A DNA stretch of 14,941 nt from a bacterium (GTDB lineage: Bacteria; UBA9089), in NCBI GenBank assembly GCA_003485015.1, contig DNCN01000196.1, forward strand, positions 1 to 14,941, written 5' to 3'. Below, piece by piece: positions 7,567 through 14,549 of this stretch. Position 1 is the first letter of the stretch. Each line of letters begins with the position of its first letter. The position numbers and the translations under genes were made by a program. The notes under the pieces were generated by a model. It worked only from the letters and a program-made list of their open reading frames with translations, searched no databases and was not told where the DNA came from.

Positions 7567-8580
7567 TTAAAATTGGTCTAAGAATCTTAGATCATTCTCA
7601 AAGAAGAGGCGGATGTCGTCTATACCATGCTTGAGGATACATAACCGCTCCACACCCAGACCAAAGGCAAAACCGAGGTAATCCTCTGGATCATAACCAA
7701 CGTTCTTAAAGACTTCAGGGTCGACCATCCCGGCACCAAGGATCTCAAGCCAGCCAGTTCCCTTGCAGACCCGGCACCCTGTCCCGCCACAGACAGTGCA
7801 TCTGATATCAACTTCAACCGATGGTTCTGTGAATGGAAAGAAACTTGGACGAAATCTTACCTCTACCCCTTTGAAGATCTCATGAAGAAAGGCATTAAGA
7901 ACCCCTTTAAGATCCGCAAAGCTCACTTCATTATCAACCAAAAGCCCCTCCACCTGATGAAACATTGGTGAATGGCTAATATCAGCATCTCTTCGGTAGA
8001 CCTTGCCCGGAACTACTATCCGTAAAGGTGGTTTATGTTCCTTCATTATCCGAATCTGGACTGGCGAAGTGTGTGTCCGGAGTAAGACCTCCCCTTCCGA
8101 GTCTTCGATATAGAATGTATCATGCATATCCCGGGCAGGATGATCCGGCAGGATGTTTAAGGCATCAAAGTTATAAGAGGAGTATTCAACCTCTGGACCT
8201 TCGACAATTTCAAAACCTAATCGGATGAAGACATCTATGATCTGATTAGACATCTGGGTAATGGGATGGATTCTACCATATGGGAGGTGGGCGGGAGGCA
8301 TGGTGACATCGATTGAGGGGAGTTTATACCGAGAGGGAGGTAACTCTTTCTCTCTTCTCTTAAGTTGTTCCTCGATCTCTCTCTTTGTCTTATTGGCCAA
8401 TTGACCAATAAGAGGGCGTTTATCTATTGGAAGGTCTTTTATTCTCCTAATGATTTCATTTAGCCTTTTCTTCCGGCCAAGATACTCTATTTTTATCTCT
8501 TCTAAGTCTTTTCTATTTAAGGCGTTAGCAATTTCAAATATAGCTTTTTTCTTTATCTCTTCAATCTCATCTTCGGTCAC
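7567..8580 (-). CDS. pheS: Phenylalanyl-tRNA synthetase alpha subunit
   Basis: This is the catalytic subunit of PheRS, which joins phenylalanine to tRNA-Phe. The 337-residue product has a typical N-terminal coiled coil (about 1-85), followed by a class II catalytic core with HPITQMSNQIIDVF, GPEVEYSSYNFDALN, RTHTSPVQIR, the motif 2 region PGKVYRRDADISHSPMFHQ, and motif 3 FAFGLGVERLCILKHG. A Cys cluster CxxCxxxGCxxC (about 270-281) is common in bacterial PheS. Length is normal. Start: GTG at 8578-8580, nine bases after AAGGAG; a clear promoter lies just upstream. pheT follows on the same strand. Confidence 0.97.
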   Translation of the reverse strand: MTEDEIEEIKKKAIFEIANALNRKDLEEIKIEYLGRKKRLNEIIRRIKDLPIDKRPLIGQLANKTKREIEEQLKRREKELPPSRYKLPSIDVTMPPAHLPYGRIHPITQMSNQIIDVFIRLGFEIVEGPEVEYSSYNFDALNILPDHPARDMHDTFYIEDSEGEVLLRTHTSPVQIRIMKEHKPPLRIVVPGKVYRRDADISHSPMFHQVEGLLVDNEVSFADLKGVLNAFLHEIFKGVEVRFRPSFFPFTEPSVEVDIRCTVCGGTGCRVCKGTGWLEILGAGMVDPEVFKNVGYDPEDYLGFAFGLGVERLCILKHGIDDIRLFFENDLRFLDQF

Positions 8581-8609
8581 TTAAAGTAGCTCCTTAAGTC
8601 TTTTATTGT

Positions 8610-8639
8610 AATATAGAATATGACAGTAGATTTTGTCAA
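8610..8639 (-). promoter_or_regulatory. Sigma70-type promoter for pheST-zapBA
   Basis: A perfect -35 TTGACA (8634-8639) stands 18 bases from TATATT (8610-8615) on the minus strand. The predicted start near 8603 leaves a leader of only about 22 bases before the pheS GTG. That leaves no room for an attenuator or T-box after this start site. Confidence 0.65.
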
Positions 8640-8646
8640 GAAAAAA

Positions 8647-8723
8647 ATCCACAGATTAACACAGATTTAATGTACCCTAACTGCCTTAGGGTGTCTTTTG
8701 AGTAACCTGTACTATCCGTGGAT
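8647..8723. repeat. Small palindromic repeat between trkA and pheS
   Basis: The ends ATCCACAGAT (8647-8656) and ATCCGTGGAT (8714-8723) are inverted copies with one difference. Inside is a perfect hairpin ACCCTAA-CTGCC-TTAGGGT (8674-8692). The left end continues as AACACAGATTTA, like the repeat at 14726-14876, so the two probably belong to one dispersed family. On the minus strand no T run follows the hairpin, so its role as trkA terminator is weak. Confidence 0.6.
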
Positions 8724-8737
8724 CGGTCTTTCTCTTA

Positions 8738-9424
8738 TTATGCTTCTTTTAACTTAGCTATAGATTCATTATCTCCAAAGACAAGAAGAATATCATCCTT
8801 TGCGATCACATCGTCCGGACTGGGTGAGATATCGATATCATCGACATAAGAAACCTCACCTGTCTCATCGACATGACTGATTTTGCGCTTAATAGCGATG
8901 ATATTCACCTGGTGCTTTGCCTTTACATCCAATTTTTGCAGGGTCTTATTTACAAAGCTCTCAGGGGCCTTGATCTCCATGAAACTATGTCTATCAGAGA
9001 GTTGGATCTGTTGTAAGATGTTATCCGAGGTTAGACTCCGGGCTACCCTTCGACCCATATCCATCTCCGGATATACCACCTTATCCACCCCTATCTTCTC
9101 CAAGACAGTACCATGGAGAGGGGTAATTGCCTTAGCAACGATCTTCTTAGCACCCATTCCTTTTAAGGTGAGGTTGGTTAGGATACTAGCCTGGATATTT
9201 GTACCCATCCCCACCACAACGACATCAGCCTCTAGGACACCCACTGCCCTCAAGGCCTTTTCATCGGTGGCATCGATCTGGGCTGCCTGAGCAACGATAT
9301 CACTCACCTCTTCTACCCTCTCTTCATCCTTATCAATAGCGATTACCTCACCTCCCTCTTCGACAAGGGTCTTGGCGACAGTAAGCCCAAATTCCCCCAG
9401 ACCAATAACTACAAACCTCCGCAT
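8738..9424 (-). CDS. ktrA: Potassium channel regulatory protein, TrkA/KtrA family
   Basis: This is a cytoplasmic RCK-type subunit that binds nucleotides and gates the membrane-embedded K+ translocating subunit encoded just upstream. The 228-residue product has one RCK-N Rossmann domain with the glycine motif GLGEFG (8-13) and an acidic residue at the end of the second strand (AIDKDEE, D31), then an RCK-C domain (about 135-228, ending DDILLVFGDNESIAKL). One RCK-N plus one RCK-C at this length is the KtrA/KtrC form; the long TrkA form has two of each. Start: ATG at 9424, six bases after AAGGAGG, which overlaps the TAA of the transporter gene, so translation is coupled. trkA would be an equally fair symbol. 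Confidence 0.93.
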   Translation of the reverse strand: MRRFVVIGLGEFGLTVAKTLVEEGGEVIAIDKDEERVEEVSDIVAQAAQIDATDEKALRAVGVLEADVVVVGMGTNIQASILTNLTLKGMGAKKIVAKAITPLHGTVLEKIGVDKVVYPEMDMGRRVARSLTSDNILQQIQLSDRHSFMEIKAPESFVNKTLQKLDVKAKHQVNIIAIKRKISHVDETGEVSYVDDIDISPSPDDVIAKDDILLVFGDNESIAKLKEA

Positions 9425-9435
9425 TCCCTTCCTCC

Positions 9436-10782
9436 TTATCCTACCATAACCTTCTCTTCTGGATACTTATAGGATGTGGGTTTCCTTTGACCAACAATAA
9501 AAGCCAGTGTCAAGGGACCAATCCGGCCAGTAAACATAGTCAGAATAATGACAAGCTTTCCCAGAAATGAGAGACTAGGGGTAATTCCGGTAGAGAGTCC
9601 TACCGTTCCAAAGGCAGAAACGACCTCAAATAATATCCTCAGGAAGTCCTTTTCTCCCTCGGTCATTAAGAGAAGTATGCTTGAAAGAATGACTAAAAGT
9701 GAAGACAGAGTAATAATAGAGAGAGCTCGATGGGCAACATCTCTAGGAATACTGCGACCAAAGAGCTCTATCTCTTTACGATTCCAAAGCATGCTTCTGA
9801 CTGTTCCAAAGACCACACCTAGGGTGCTCGTCTTTATCCCACCTGCAGTAGAACCTGGGGAACCACCAATAAACATCAAGATAATGGTTAAGAAAAGGGT
9901 GGTTGATGCAAATCGACCCACATCCAAAGTGTTAAAGCCAGCTGTTCTTGGCGTCACTGCATGGAAGAAGGTGCACAAGAATTTGGTCAAAAGAGGCATC
10001 CCCTTCATCGTATTACCACCTTCAAAGATAAAGATGATCAAGGTGGCTACTCCAATGAGAATGGTTGAGACTGCAAGAACTAGTTTTGTATGAAGGGAAA
10101 CCCTCCTTGCCTTGTCCACCCCTCTCTTCCAGAAGGCACTGATAAGATCGGTGACAACCATGAACCCAATACCACCAAGGATGATGAGGGTAGTAATGAT
10201 CAGATTGAGTCCCAGGTTACCCTGATGCTTGATGAAGCTTGTTTCAAACAGGGAAAACCCAGCATTGCAGAAGGCAGAGACGGAGTGAAAGAGGGCGTAG
10301 TAGCCGGCCACAAGAGGGGAGAATTCCTTACAAAAGATCGGATAAAGGAGGAAAACACCTATAGCTTCACAGATGAGGGTAAAGATGAGGGTATATTTCA
10401 AAAGAGGCCTTATCCCTCCTATAGTTAAAGGAGAGAGGGACTCAGCAATAATCATCTGGTCACGGATCCTAATCCGTTTACCCAACATGATGGTAAAAAG
10501 GCTGGAGAAGGTCATGATTCCCAATCCTCCAGCCTGAATAAGTAAAAGGATAATTGCCTGACCAAAAGGAGTAAATTTACTTCCGGTATCGACGACGACT
10601 AGACCTGTAACACAGGTAGCGGAGGTGGCAGTAAAAAGAGCGTCGACAACGAATAAACGCTCACCTCTTGTGGAAATAGGCAGGCTTAAGAGAAAGGTCC
10701 CGATAACGATGGTTGCAAGAAAGCTAATAGCCAGTACCTGAACTGGGCTAAACCCCTTTCTCCATTTTTCATCTTGTTCCAT
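9436..10782 (-). CDS. ktrB: Potassium uptake protein, TrkH/KtrB family
   Basis: This is the membrane subunit of a Ktr/Trk K+ uptake system. The product of about 448 residues has many hydrophobic segments and four P-loop filter repeats: TCVTGL (about 57-62), AFCNAGF (171-177), TPRTAGFN (278-285) and AFGTVGLSTG (391-400). Each holds the glycine that lines the selectivity filter. The conserved GGSPGSTAGGIKT (about 307-319) is also present. Length fits KtrB. I chose ATG at 10780-10782; a TTG one codon upstream is also possible. No clear SD is visible, and the rplT stop lies only 9 bases upstream, so translation may depend on ribosomes finishing rplT. Its place between L20 and PheRS genes is not the usual K+ transporter context. 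Confidence 0.94.
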   Translation of the reverse strand: MEQDEKWRKGFSPVQVLAISFLATIVIGTFLLSLPISTRGERLFVVDALFTATSATCVTGLVVVDTGSKFTPFGQAIILLLIQAGGLGIMTFSSLFTIMLGKRIRIRDQMIIAESLSPLTIGGIRPLLKYTLIFTLICEAIGVFLLYPIFCKEFSPLVAGYYALFHSVSAFCNAGFSLFETSFIKHQGNLGLNLIITTLIILGGIGFMVVTDLISAFWKRGVDKARRVSLHTKLVLAVSTILIGVATLIIFIFEGGNTMKGMPLLTKFLCTFFHAVTPRTAGFNTLDVGRFASTTLFLTIILMFIGGSPGSTAGGIKTSTLGVVFGTVRSMLWNRKEIELFGRSIPRDVAHRALSIITLSSLLVILSSILLLMTEGEKDFLRILFEVVSAFGTVGLSTGITPSLSFLGKLVIILTMFTGRIGPLTLAFIVGQRKPTSYKYPEEKVMVG

Positions 10783-10791
10783 CAAGATATA

Positions 10792-11157
10792 TTAGGCAGC
10801 AGTGGATATGGACTCTTTGGCCATTTGGACCAACTTAGAGAACACTGCCTTATCGGTGACGGCCAATTCAGCTAATATCTTCCGATTAAGATCTAAGCCC
10901 ATCCTTTTGAGTCCATTAATGAGACGAGAATAAGAGAGTCCATTGAGTCTTGCACCAGCATTTATCCGAGCAATCCAAAGTCTGCGAAAACAACGTCTTC
11001 TGGCCCGACGATCTCGATAGGCATAGACAAGAGCTCTTTTTATTGCCTCTTTTGCTTGAATATATTGACGATGCTTTGTCCCATAGTATCCCTTAGCCGC
11101 CTTAATGATCTTCTTTCTTCGCCTCCTTGAGGCTACATTGGTTACTACTCTGGCCAT
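10792..11157 (-). CDS. rplT: 50S ribosomal protein L20
   Basis: L20 is an early-binding protein of the large subunit and, in well-studied bacteria, the translational repressor of its own operon. The 121-residue product is very basic, with the family's long N-terminal helix (ARVVTNVASRRRRKKIIKAAKGYYG) and the globular RNA-binding part with RRCFRRLWIARINAGARLNGLSYS split across about 58-81. Start: ATG with GGAG six bases upstream. rpmI ends 23 bases before it. Length is normal. Confidence 0.98.
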   Translation of the reverse strand: MARVVTNVASRRRRKKIIKAAKGYYGTKHRQYIQAKEAIKRALVYAYRDRRARRRCFRRLWIARINAGARLNGLSYSRLINGLKRMGLDLNRKILAELAVTDKAVFSKLVQMAKESISTAA

Positions 11158-11180
11158 TCGTATCTCCTTTTTATATCAGT

Positions 11181-11378
11181 CTAAGAATAGGGGAGTAACG
11201 CCTTGATCTTCTTCTTATCTTTAGAATCGACAAAATCTTTTGAACAAAGTCGGCGCTTACGGCAAGAATCTTTTTTAGTTAGAAGATGACTGCCGAAGGC
11301 TCGGGATCGTTTGAATCTTCCAGAGCCTGTCTTTTTGAACCTCTTTGCTGCTCCTTTATGAGTTTTTATCTTGGGCAT
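11181..11378 (-). CDS. rpmI: 50S ribosomal protein L35
   Basis: The product is a 65-residue, lysine- and arginine-rich protein starting MPKIKTHKGAAKRFKKTGSG, the unmistakable L35 N-terminus, and containing SHLLTKK. I chose ATG at 11376-11378 because it gives the standard L35 N-terminus and length and has GAGGAG six bases upstream. A longer in-frame ATG ten codons upstream would add residues not seen in L35. rplT follows after 23 bases. An unusually long gap of 442 bases separates it from infC. Confidence 0.97.
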   Translation of the reverse strand: MPKIKTHKGAAKRFKKTGSGRFKRSRAFGSHLLTKKDSCRKRRLCSKDFVDSKDKKKIKALLPYS

Positions 11379-11488
11379 TCCATACTCCTCAAAGTTATTG
11401 AATCTCAATAGATGCAGCTTCTGGACATTGAATCACTTGACTTCTCCCTGTATATTGAGAGTATATTATAAATAATGACATGGACCTT

Positions 11489-11516
11489 AATATAGTAGAA
11501 GATCTTATCCTGTCCA
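11489..11516 (-). promoter_or_regulatory. Possible promoter for rpmI-rplT
   Basis: On the minus strand, TGGACA (11511-11516) lies 16 bases from TATATT (11489-11494); each matches the sigma70 consensus at five of six positions. It would give a leader of about 100 bases to rpmI. A TATAAT further down (11465-11470) has no good partner. In AT-rich DNA such matches also occur by chance. Confidence 0.3.
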
Positions 11517-11673
11517 ATCTGGTATGATATTCCTCCTTTTAATAATGTCCTTGATAATTGGTGTAATCTTTACCTATTGAGGATAACCTTCAGCCTGTAC
11601 CTCTAACTGGACTCAGCTTTTAAGCCAAAGAGGCACAAAACAAGAGAGTTAAACCACTCCTCCCTACTATATC

Positions 11674-11756
11674 GTTGCCAACGAGTAAGACTTAGGGGTC
11701 GGTGATGAAACTTACAAACAGATCCCTAACTGCACTTTCCCAATATCTTTGGCAAC
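11674..11756 (-). promoter_or_regulatory. Nested inverted repeat in the infC-rpmI spacer
   Basis: In transcript order GTTGCCAA (11756-11749) pairs exactly with TTGGCAAC (11681-11674). Inside it, TTAGGG (11729-11724) pairs with CCCTAA (11697-11692), leaving a 26-base loop. This makes a two-tier RNA stem about 70 bases past the infC stop. No T run follows, so it is not an intrinsic terminator. Confidence 0.4.
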
Positions 11757-11820
11757 TAATTTGAAGAAGGTCCGAAAAGGATACCCGATTGGTGTAAATC
11801 TCAGATAACCCTTGTTTCTG

Positions 11821-12342
11821 TTAGCTTTTGGGACCAAGGATCATAATCATATTTCTTCCCTCTATCTTTGGACCTGTCTCAATAGAGGCGATATCACTCA
11901 AATCATTGGCTAATCTCTCCAACACTTGGGTTCCAATCTCTGGATGAGTAATTGAGCGACCTCGAAAGAATATGTTTACTTTAACTTTATTTCCAACTTC
12001 GATAAATGCCCGGGTGTGCTTCTTTTTAAATTCGAAGTCGTGATTTTCAATTGTAGGCTGCATCTTTATCTCTTTGACACATATTACATGTTGACGTTTT
12101 CTTGCCTCCTTGACCCGCCTCTTCTGCTCATATTTGTACTTACCATAATCCATCATTCGGCAGACTGGGGGGTTTACATTCTCAGCAACCTCAACCAGAT
12201 CTAATCCTACTGCTTCAGCCTGAGCGAGAGCCTCCCTAAGGGTAACAACCCCGACCTGTTTTCCATCTTCTCCAATAAGACGTACATTAGTTGCCCGAAT
12301 CTTTTGGTTAATTCGAAGCTCTTTATTACTATCCTTATTAAT
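11821..12342 (-). CDS. infC: Translation initiation factor IF-3 (ATT start codon)
   Basis: IF-3 binds the 30S subunit, keeps it apart from 50S and proofreads the initiator tRNA and start codon. The 173-residue product has the N-terminal domain (NKELRINQKIRATNVRLIG), the linker around MMDYGKYKYEQ, and the C-terminal domain. No ATG, GTG or TTG begins this frame near the expected N-terminus. The N-terminal residues are encoded right after an in-frame TAA (12343-12345), leaving ATT at 12340-12342 as the start. Its extended SD AAAGGGGGTGAT (12349-12360) is nearly a full match to the 16S 3' end, at normal spacing. E. coli infC also starts at AUU, which lets IF-3 repress its own translation, so the same control is likely here. 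An out-of-frame ATG lies eight bases upstream. Confidence 0.95.
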   Translation of the reverse strand: MNKDSNKELRINQKIRATNVRLIGEDGKQVGVVTLREALAQAEAVGLDLVEVAENVNPPVCRMMDYGKYKYEQKRRVKEARKRQHVICVKEIKMQPTIENHDFEFKKKHTRAFIEVGNKVKVNIFFRGRSITHPEIGTQVLERLANDLSDIASIETGPKIEGRNMIMILGPKS

Positions 12343-12348
12343 TTACCC

Positions 12349-12360
12349 ATCACCCCCTTT
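12349..12360 (-). promoter_or_regulatory. infC: Extended Shine-Dalgarno that decides the infC ATT start
   Basis: AAAGGGGGTGAT matches the anti-SD complement AAAGGAGGTGAT at 11 of 12 positions. Its GGGGG core ends ten bases before the ATT. An out-of-frame ATG overlaps its 3' end (12348-12350) and is too close to the core to be well placed. Confidence 0.8.
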
Positions 12361-12375
12361 AAAAAATTGTTAGTC

Positions 12376-12404
12376 AATTTAACACATGGAGAATGAATTG
12401 TCAA
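12376..12404 (-). promoter_or_regulatory. Sigma70-type promoter for the infC operon
   Basis: A perfect TTGACA (12399-12404) lies 17 bases from TAAATT (12376-12381) on the minus strand. The -35 box contains the thrS stop codon TGA. Transcription from here would leave a leader of roughly 27 bases before the infC ATT. It would let infC-rpmI-rplT be made apart from thrS. Confidence 0.6.
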
Positions 12405-14134
12405 TCTCTTTTTGTTATCTCCCTTGTGAGCTTCTCAATGAAATCAGCTAGCTTCACTTCACCAAGATCACCCTTTCCCCTCTTTCGAAGAGCGATCGTC
12501 TGGTTTTGAGCCTCTTTATCTCCTATTATTAATAGGTATGGAATCTTGCGCAATTCCCCCTCCCGAATCTTAAGCCCAATCTTTTCGTTACGGCTATCAA
12601 TCTCAACCCTGATCTCTCTCCCTAAAAGGTCCCCTTCCACCCTCTTGGCATAGGGGAGATGTCGATCGGCAATGGGTACGATCAATATCTGGACCGGCGC
12701 AAGCCAAGTGGGAAAGGCACCGCTAAAATGTTCGATCAGAGCGCCGATGAAACGTTCAAGGCTCCCGAGGACTACCCGATGGATCATTACTGGTTGGTGT
12801 CTTGCGCCGTCAGGTCCAATATAAGAGATGTCAAATTGGTCTGGTAGGTTGAAGTCGACCTGGATGGTTGGTCCTTGCCAGGCTCGACCAAGGGTATCCT
12901 TGAGTTTGATATCTATCTTAGGACCATAGAAGACCCCTTCTCCTTCATCAATAGCATAAAGGAGGTCGTGCTCTTCCAATGCCCCTTTTAGACTTGAGAT
13001 AGCCTCATCCCACTTCTGGGGTGTCCCTACAAACTTCTCTGGTCGGGTAGAGAGGTAGACTTCATACTCTTTAAAGCCAAAGAGAGAGAGCATATCGAGG
13101 GCGAAGTCTATCACTTTCGTGATCTCCTCTTGGAGTTTTTCTCTTTGACAGAAGATATGGGCATCATCCTGGGTGAATCCTCGGACCCTTAAGAGGCCAT
13201 GAAGAACACCACTCCGTTCATACCGGTAGACTGTACCTAACTCAAAGAGTCTCAAGGGCATCTCTCGGTAAGACCTTGTTCGAGACTGATAGATGAGGAT
13301 GTGTCCCAGGCAGTTCATAGGCTTTAGAACATATCCAGAACCTTCCACTTCCATAAAGAACATATTCTCGCGATAGAACTCACAATGTCCGGAGGTCTTC
13401 CAAAGGTCCATCTTAGCTATATGGGGAGTGACAACTTCAAGATAGCCTCTCTTCTGGTGTTCCCTCTTTAGGAGTTTCGAGATCTCTTCGCGGAGAATAG
13501 TCCCATAGGGGTGGTAGTAGATGAGTCCTGGACCAGCCTCTTCGTATATATTGAAGAAACCAAGTTCCCTTCCCAGTCTACGATGATCACGACGCCGGGC
13601 TTCTTCTAACCTGTGGAGATACTCTTCCAAGGGCTCCCTTGTGGGAAATGAGGTTCCATATATCCTAGTCAGCATTGGTCTCTTCTCATCACCCCGCCAG
13701 TAAGCGCCAGCAATGGAGATAAGCTTGAAAGCTTTAATATGACCTGTTGAAGGTAAATGGGGACCTCGGCAAAGATCCACGAAACTTCCCTGTCGGTAAA
13801 TGGTTACTTTATCATCTTCGATCTCCTTTAATAATTCAAGCTTATAAGGGGCATCCTTGAAGAGGCTATTGGCCTCATCTTTGGTAATAGAATATTTCTC
13901 AAAAAGTGAGTCTTGGCCGATTATCTCAGCCATCTTCTCTTCTATTCGAGGTAGGTCATCTTCTGAAATAGGGACCGGAAGATCGAAGTCATAATAAAAC
14001 CCATCCTCAATGGATGGGCCAATTCCCAATTTGGTCCCAGGGAACAGCTCTAATACTGCCTGGGCCATTACATGAGAAGTTGAGTGACGGTAGATATCTT
14101 TGTCTTCCCTAGTTTCAAAACCATCTTCTGGCAA
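12401..14134 (-). CDS. thrS: Threonyl-tRNA synthetase without the N-terminal TGS domain
   Basis: ThrRS charges tRNA-Thr with threonine and removes mischarged serine. The 577-residue product begins almost directly at the editing domain: the HxxxH pair H17/H21 (HSTSH) and C122/H126 (CRGPH) are intact. The class II core has the three zinc ligands C275 (MNCLGH), H326 (DDAHIF) and H452 (VMIHR), and the anticodon-binding domain covers about 480-577. Most bacterial ThrRS are about 640 residues, with an extra TGS domain of about 60 residues in front. Here a TTG start (14132-14134) follows GGAG by six bases, and an in-frame TAA lies one codon further upstream, so the missing domain is not a misplaced start. 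The usual NCPGH motif reads NCLGH. infC follows after 58 bases. No T-box is visible upstream. Confidence 0.96.
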   Translation of the reverse strand: MPEDGFETREDKDIYRHSTSHVMAQAVLELFPGTKLGIGPSIEDGFYYDFDLPVPISEDDLPRIEEKMAEIIGQDSLFEKYSITKDEANSLFKDAPYKLELLKEIEDDKVTIYRQGSFVDLCRGPHLPSTGHIKAFKLISIAGAYWRGDEKRPMLTRIYGTSFPTREPLEEYLHRLEEARRRDHRRLGRELGFFNIYEEAGPGLIYYHPYGTILREEISKLLKREHQKRGYLEVVTPHIAKMDLWKTSGHCEFYRENMFFMEVEGSGYVLKPMNCLGHILIYQSRTRSYREMPLRLFELGTVYRYERSGVLHGLLRVRGFTQDDAHIFCQREKLQEEITKVIDFALDMLSLFGFKEYEVYLSTRPEKFVGTPQKWDEAISSLKGALEEHDLLYAIDEGEGVFYGPKIDIKLKDTLGRAWQGPTIQVDFNLPDQFDISYIGPDGARHQPVMIHRVVLGSLERFIGALIEHFSGAFPTWLAPVQILIVPIADRHLPYAKRVEGDLLGREIRVEIDSRNEKIGLKIREGELRKIPYLLIIGDKEAQNQTIALRKRGKGDLGEVKLADFIEKLTREITKRD

Positions 14135-14176
14135 ATATTACTCCTTTTGTAATTAACTTGTCAGTTTACCGACAGC

Positions 14177-14226
14177 AACATCCTGTTGCTTCATCTGCCA
14201 CTGGCAGCGTTCGCTCGGCTTCAAGT
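14177..14226. repeat. 50-base direct repeat, first copy
   Basis: This block is identical to 14489-14538. It holds two palindromes, GCAACA-TCC-TGTTGC (14175-14189, starting just outside the exact repeat) and CTGCC-ACT-GGCAG (14195-14207). Read on the minus strand it begins CTTGAAG and ends near AACAGGATGTT, strings also found at the third hairpin of the three-hairpin elements, so it looks like an inverted, modified relative. Confidence 0.85.
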
Positions 14227-14240
14227 AGTCCTTCACCTTT

Positions 14241-14322
14241 GCTGAACATGGAGATCAGCAGGGGGTGTCAGGGAGCGCAGCGCCCCTCAAGGGGGATTAC
14301 CCCCTTGAAGAACAGGATGTTT
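14241..14322 (-). repeat. Three-hairpin element, copy C
   Basis: First hairpin GCTGA/TCAGC (14241-14259), partly decayed; G/C hairpin CAAGGGGG-ATTA-CCCCCTTG (14288-14307); third hairpin AACA-GGA-TGTT (14311-14321). The linker GTGTCAGGGAGCGCAGCG is of the copy A type. It lies between the 50-base repeat and copy D and is not beside a tRNA. Confidence 0.75.
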
Positions 14323-14330
14323 TGTTTCTT

Positions 14331-14412
14331 GCTGACATGGAGGTCAGTGAGGGCAACAGCGAACTCAGTGAGCGTCATAGGGGTAAAACCCCTTGAAAAA
14401 CATGGAGGTTTG
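14331..14412 (-). repeat. Three-hairpin element, copy D, flush with a tRNA-Val fragment
   Basis: First hairpin GCTGAC/GTCAGT (14331-14346); G/C hairpin GGGGT-AAA-ACCCC (14380-14392), with loop and closing pair changed but still paired; third hairpin AAAC-ATGGAG-GTTT (14398-14411), where G-C has become A-T on both sides. One base later the 18-base tRNA-Val 3' fragment begins, the same spacing copy E has to the real tRNA-Val. Confidence 0.75.
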
Positions 14413-14430
14413 TGGGCGGTACTGGACTTG
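14413..14430 (-). pseudogene. Duplicated 3' end of tRNA-Val
   Basis: These 18 bases are identical to 14635-14652, the 3' end of the intact tRNA-Val (acceptor 3' strand, T-stem 3' strand, part of the T loop and the discriminator). The match, with one more shared base at 14412, stops sharply afterwards. No 5' part of a tRNA is present, so it cannot fold. Confidence 0.85.
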
Positions 14431-14488
14431 GCTTCCACTCCTCGGCCTCCTGCCTCGTCCTTCCAGCCCGGCCTTGCTCACTTACGGT

Positions 14489-14538
14489 AACATCCTGTTG
14501 CTTCATCTGCCACTGGCAGCGTTCGCTCGGCTTCAAGT
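14489..14538. repeat. 50-base direct repeat, second copy
   Basis: Identical to 14177-14226. The preceding bases turn the first palindrome into GTAACA-TCC-TGTTGC, in which one A-T partner is replaced by a T-G wobble. It is followed after 11 bases by copy E of the three-hairpin element, as the first copy is followed by copy C. Confidence 0.85.
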
Positions 14539-14549
14539 CCATCATCTTT

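Larger units (their letters stand above)
11379..11820 (-). other. Long infC-rpmI spacer, candidate regulatory leader
   Basis: This spacer has 442 bases and no open frame I would call a gene. It contains a nested inverted repeat (11674-11756), a possible promoter (11489-11516) and an SD-like AAAGGAGG (11532-11539) with no start codon placed to use it. Neighbouring genes in this operon are 0-75 bases apart, so the length stands out. In E. coli the operator for L20 autoregulation lies in the infC-rpmI region, so a regulatory RNA here is plausible, but I cannot match a known motif. Confidence 0.45.

Noticed and set aside
11520..11539. AAAGGAGG in the infC-rpmI spacer as the SD of a leader peptide
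   Set aside because: Only an ATA codon is at the right distance, and the frame ends after six codons. Probably chance in a purine-rich stretch.
12207..12404. Frame starting ATG at 12350 or further upstream, overlapping the infC start
   Set aside because: The product resembles nothing and overlaps IF-3 coding sequence out of frame. I mention its ATG only as a possible competitor for initiation.
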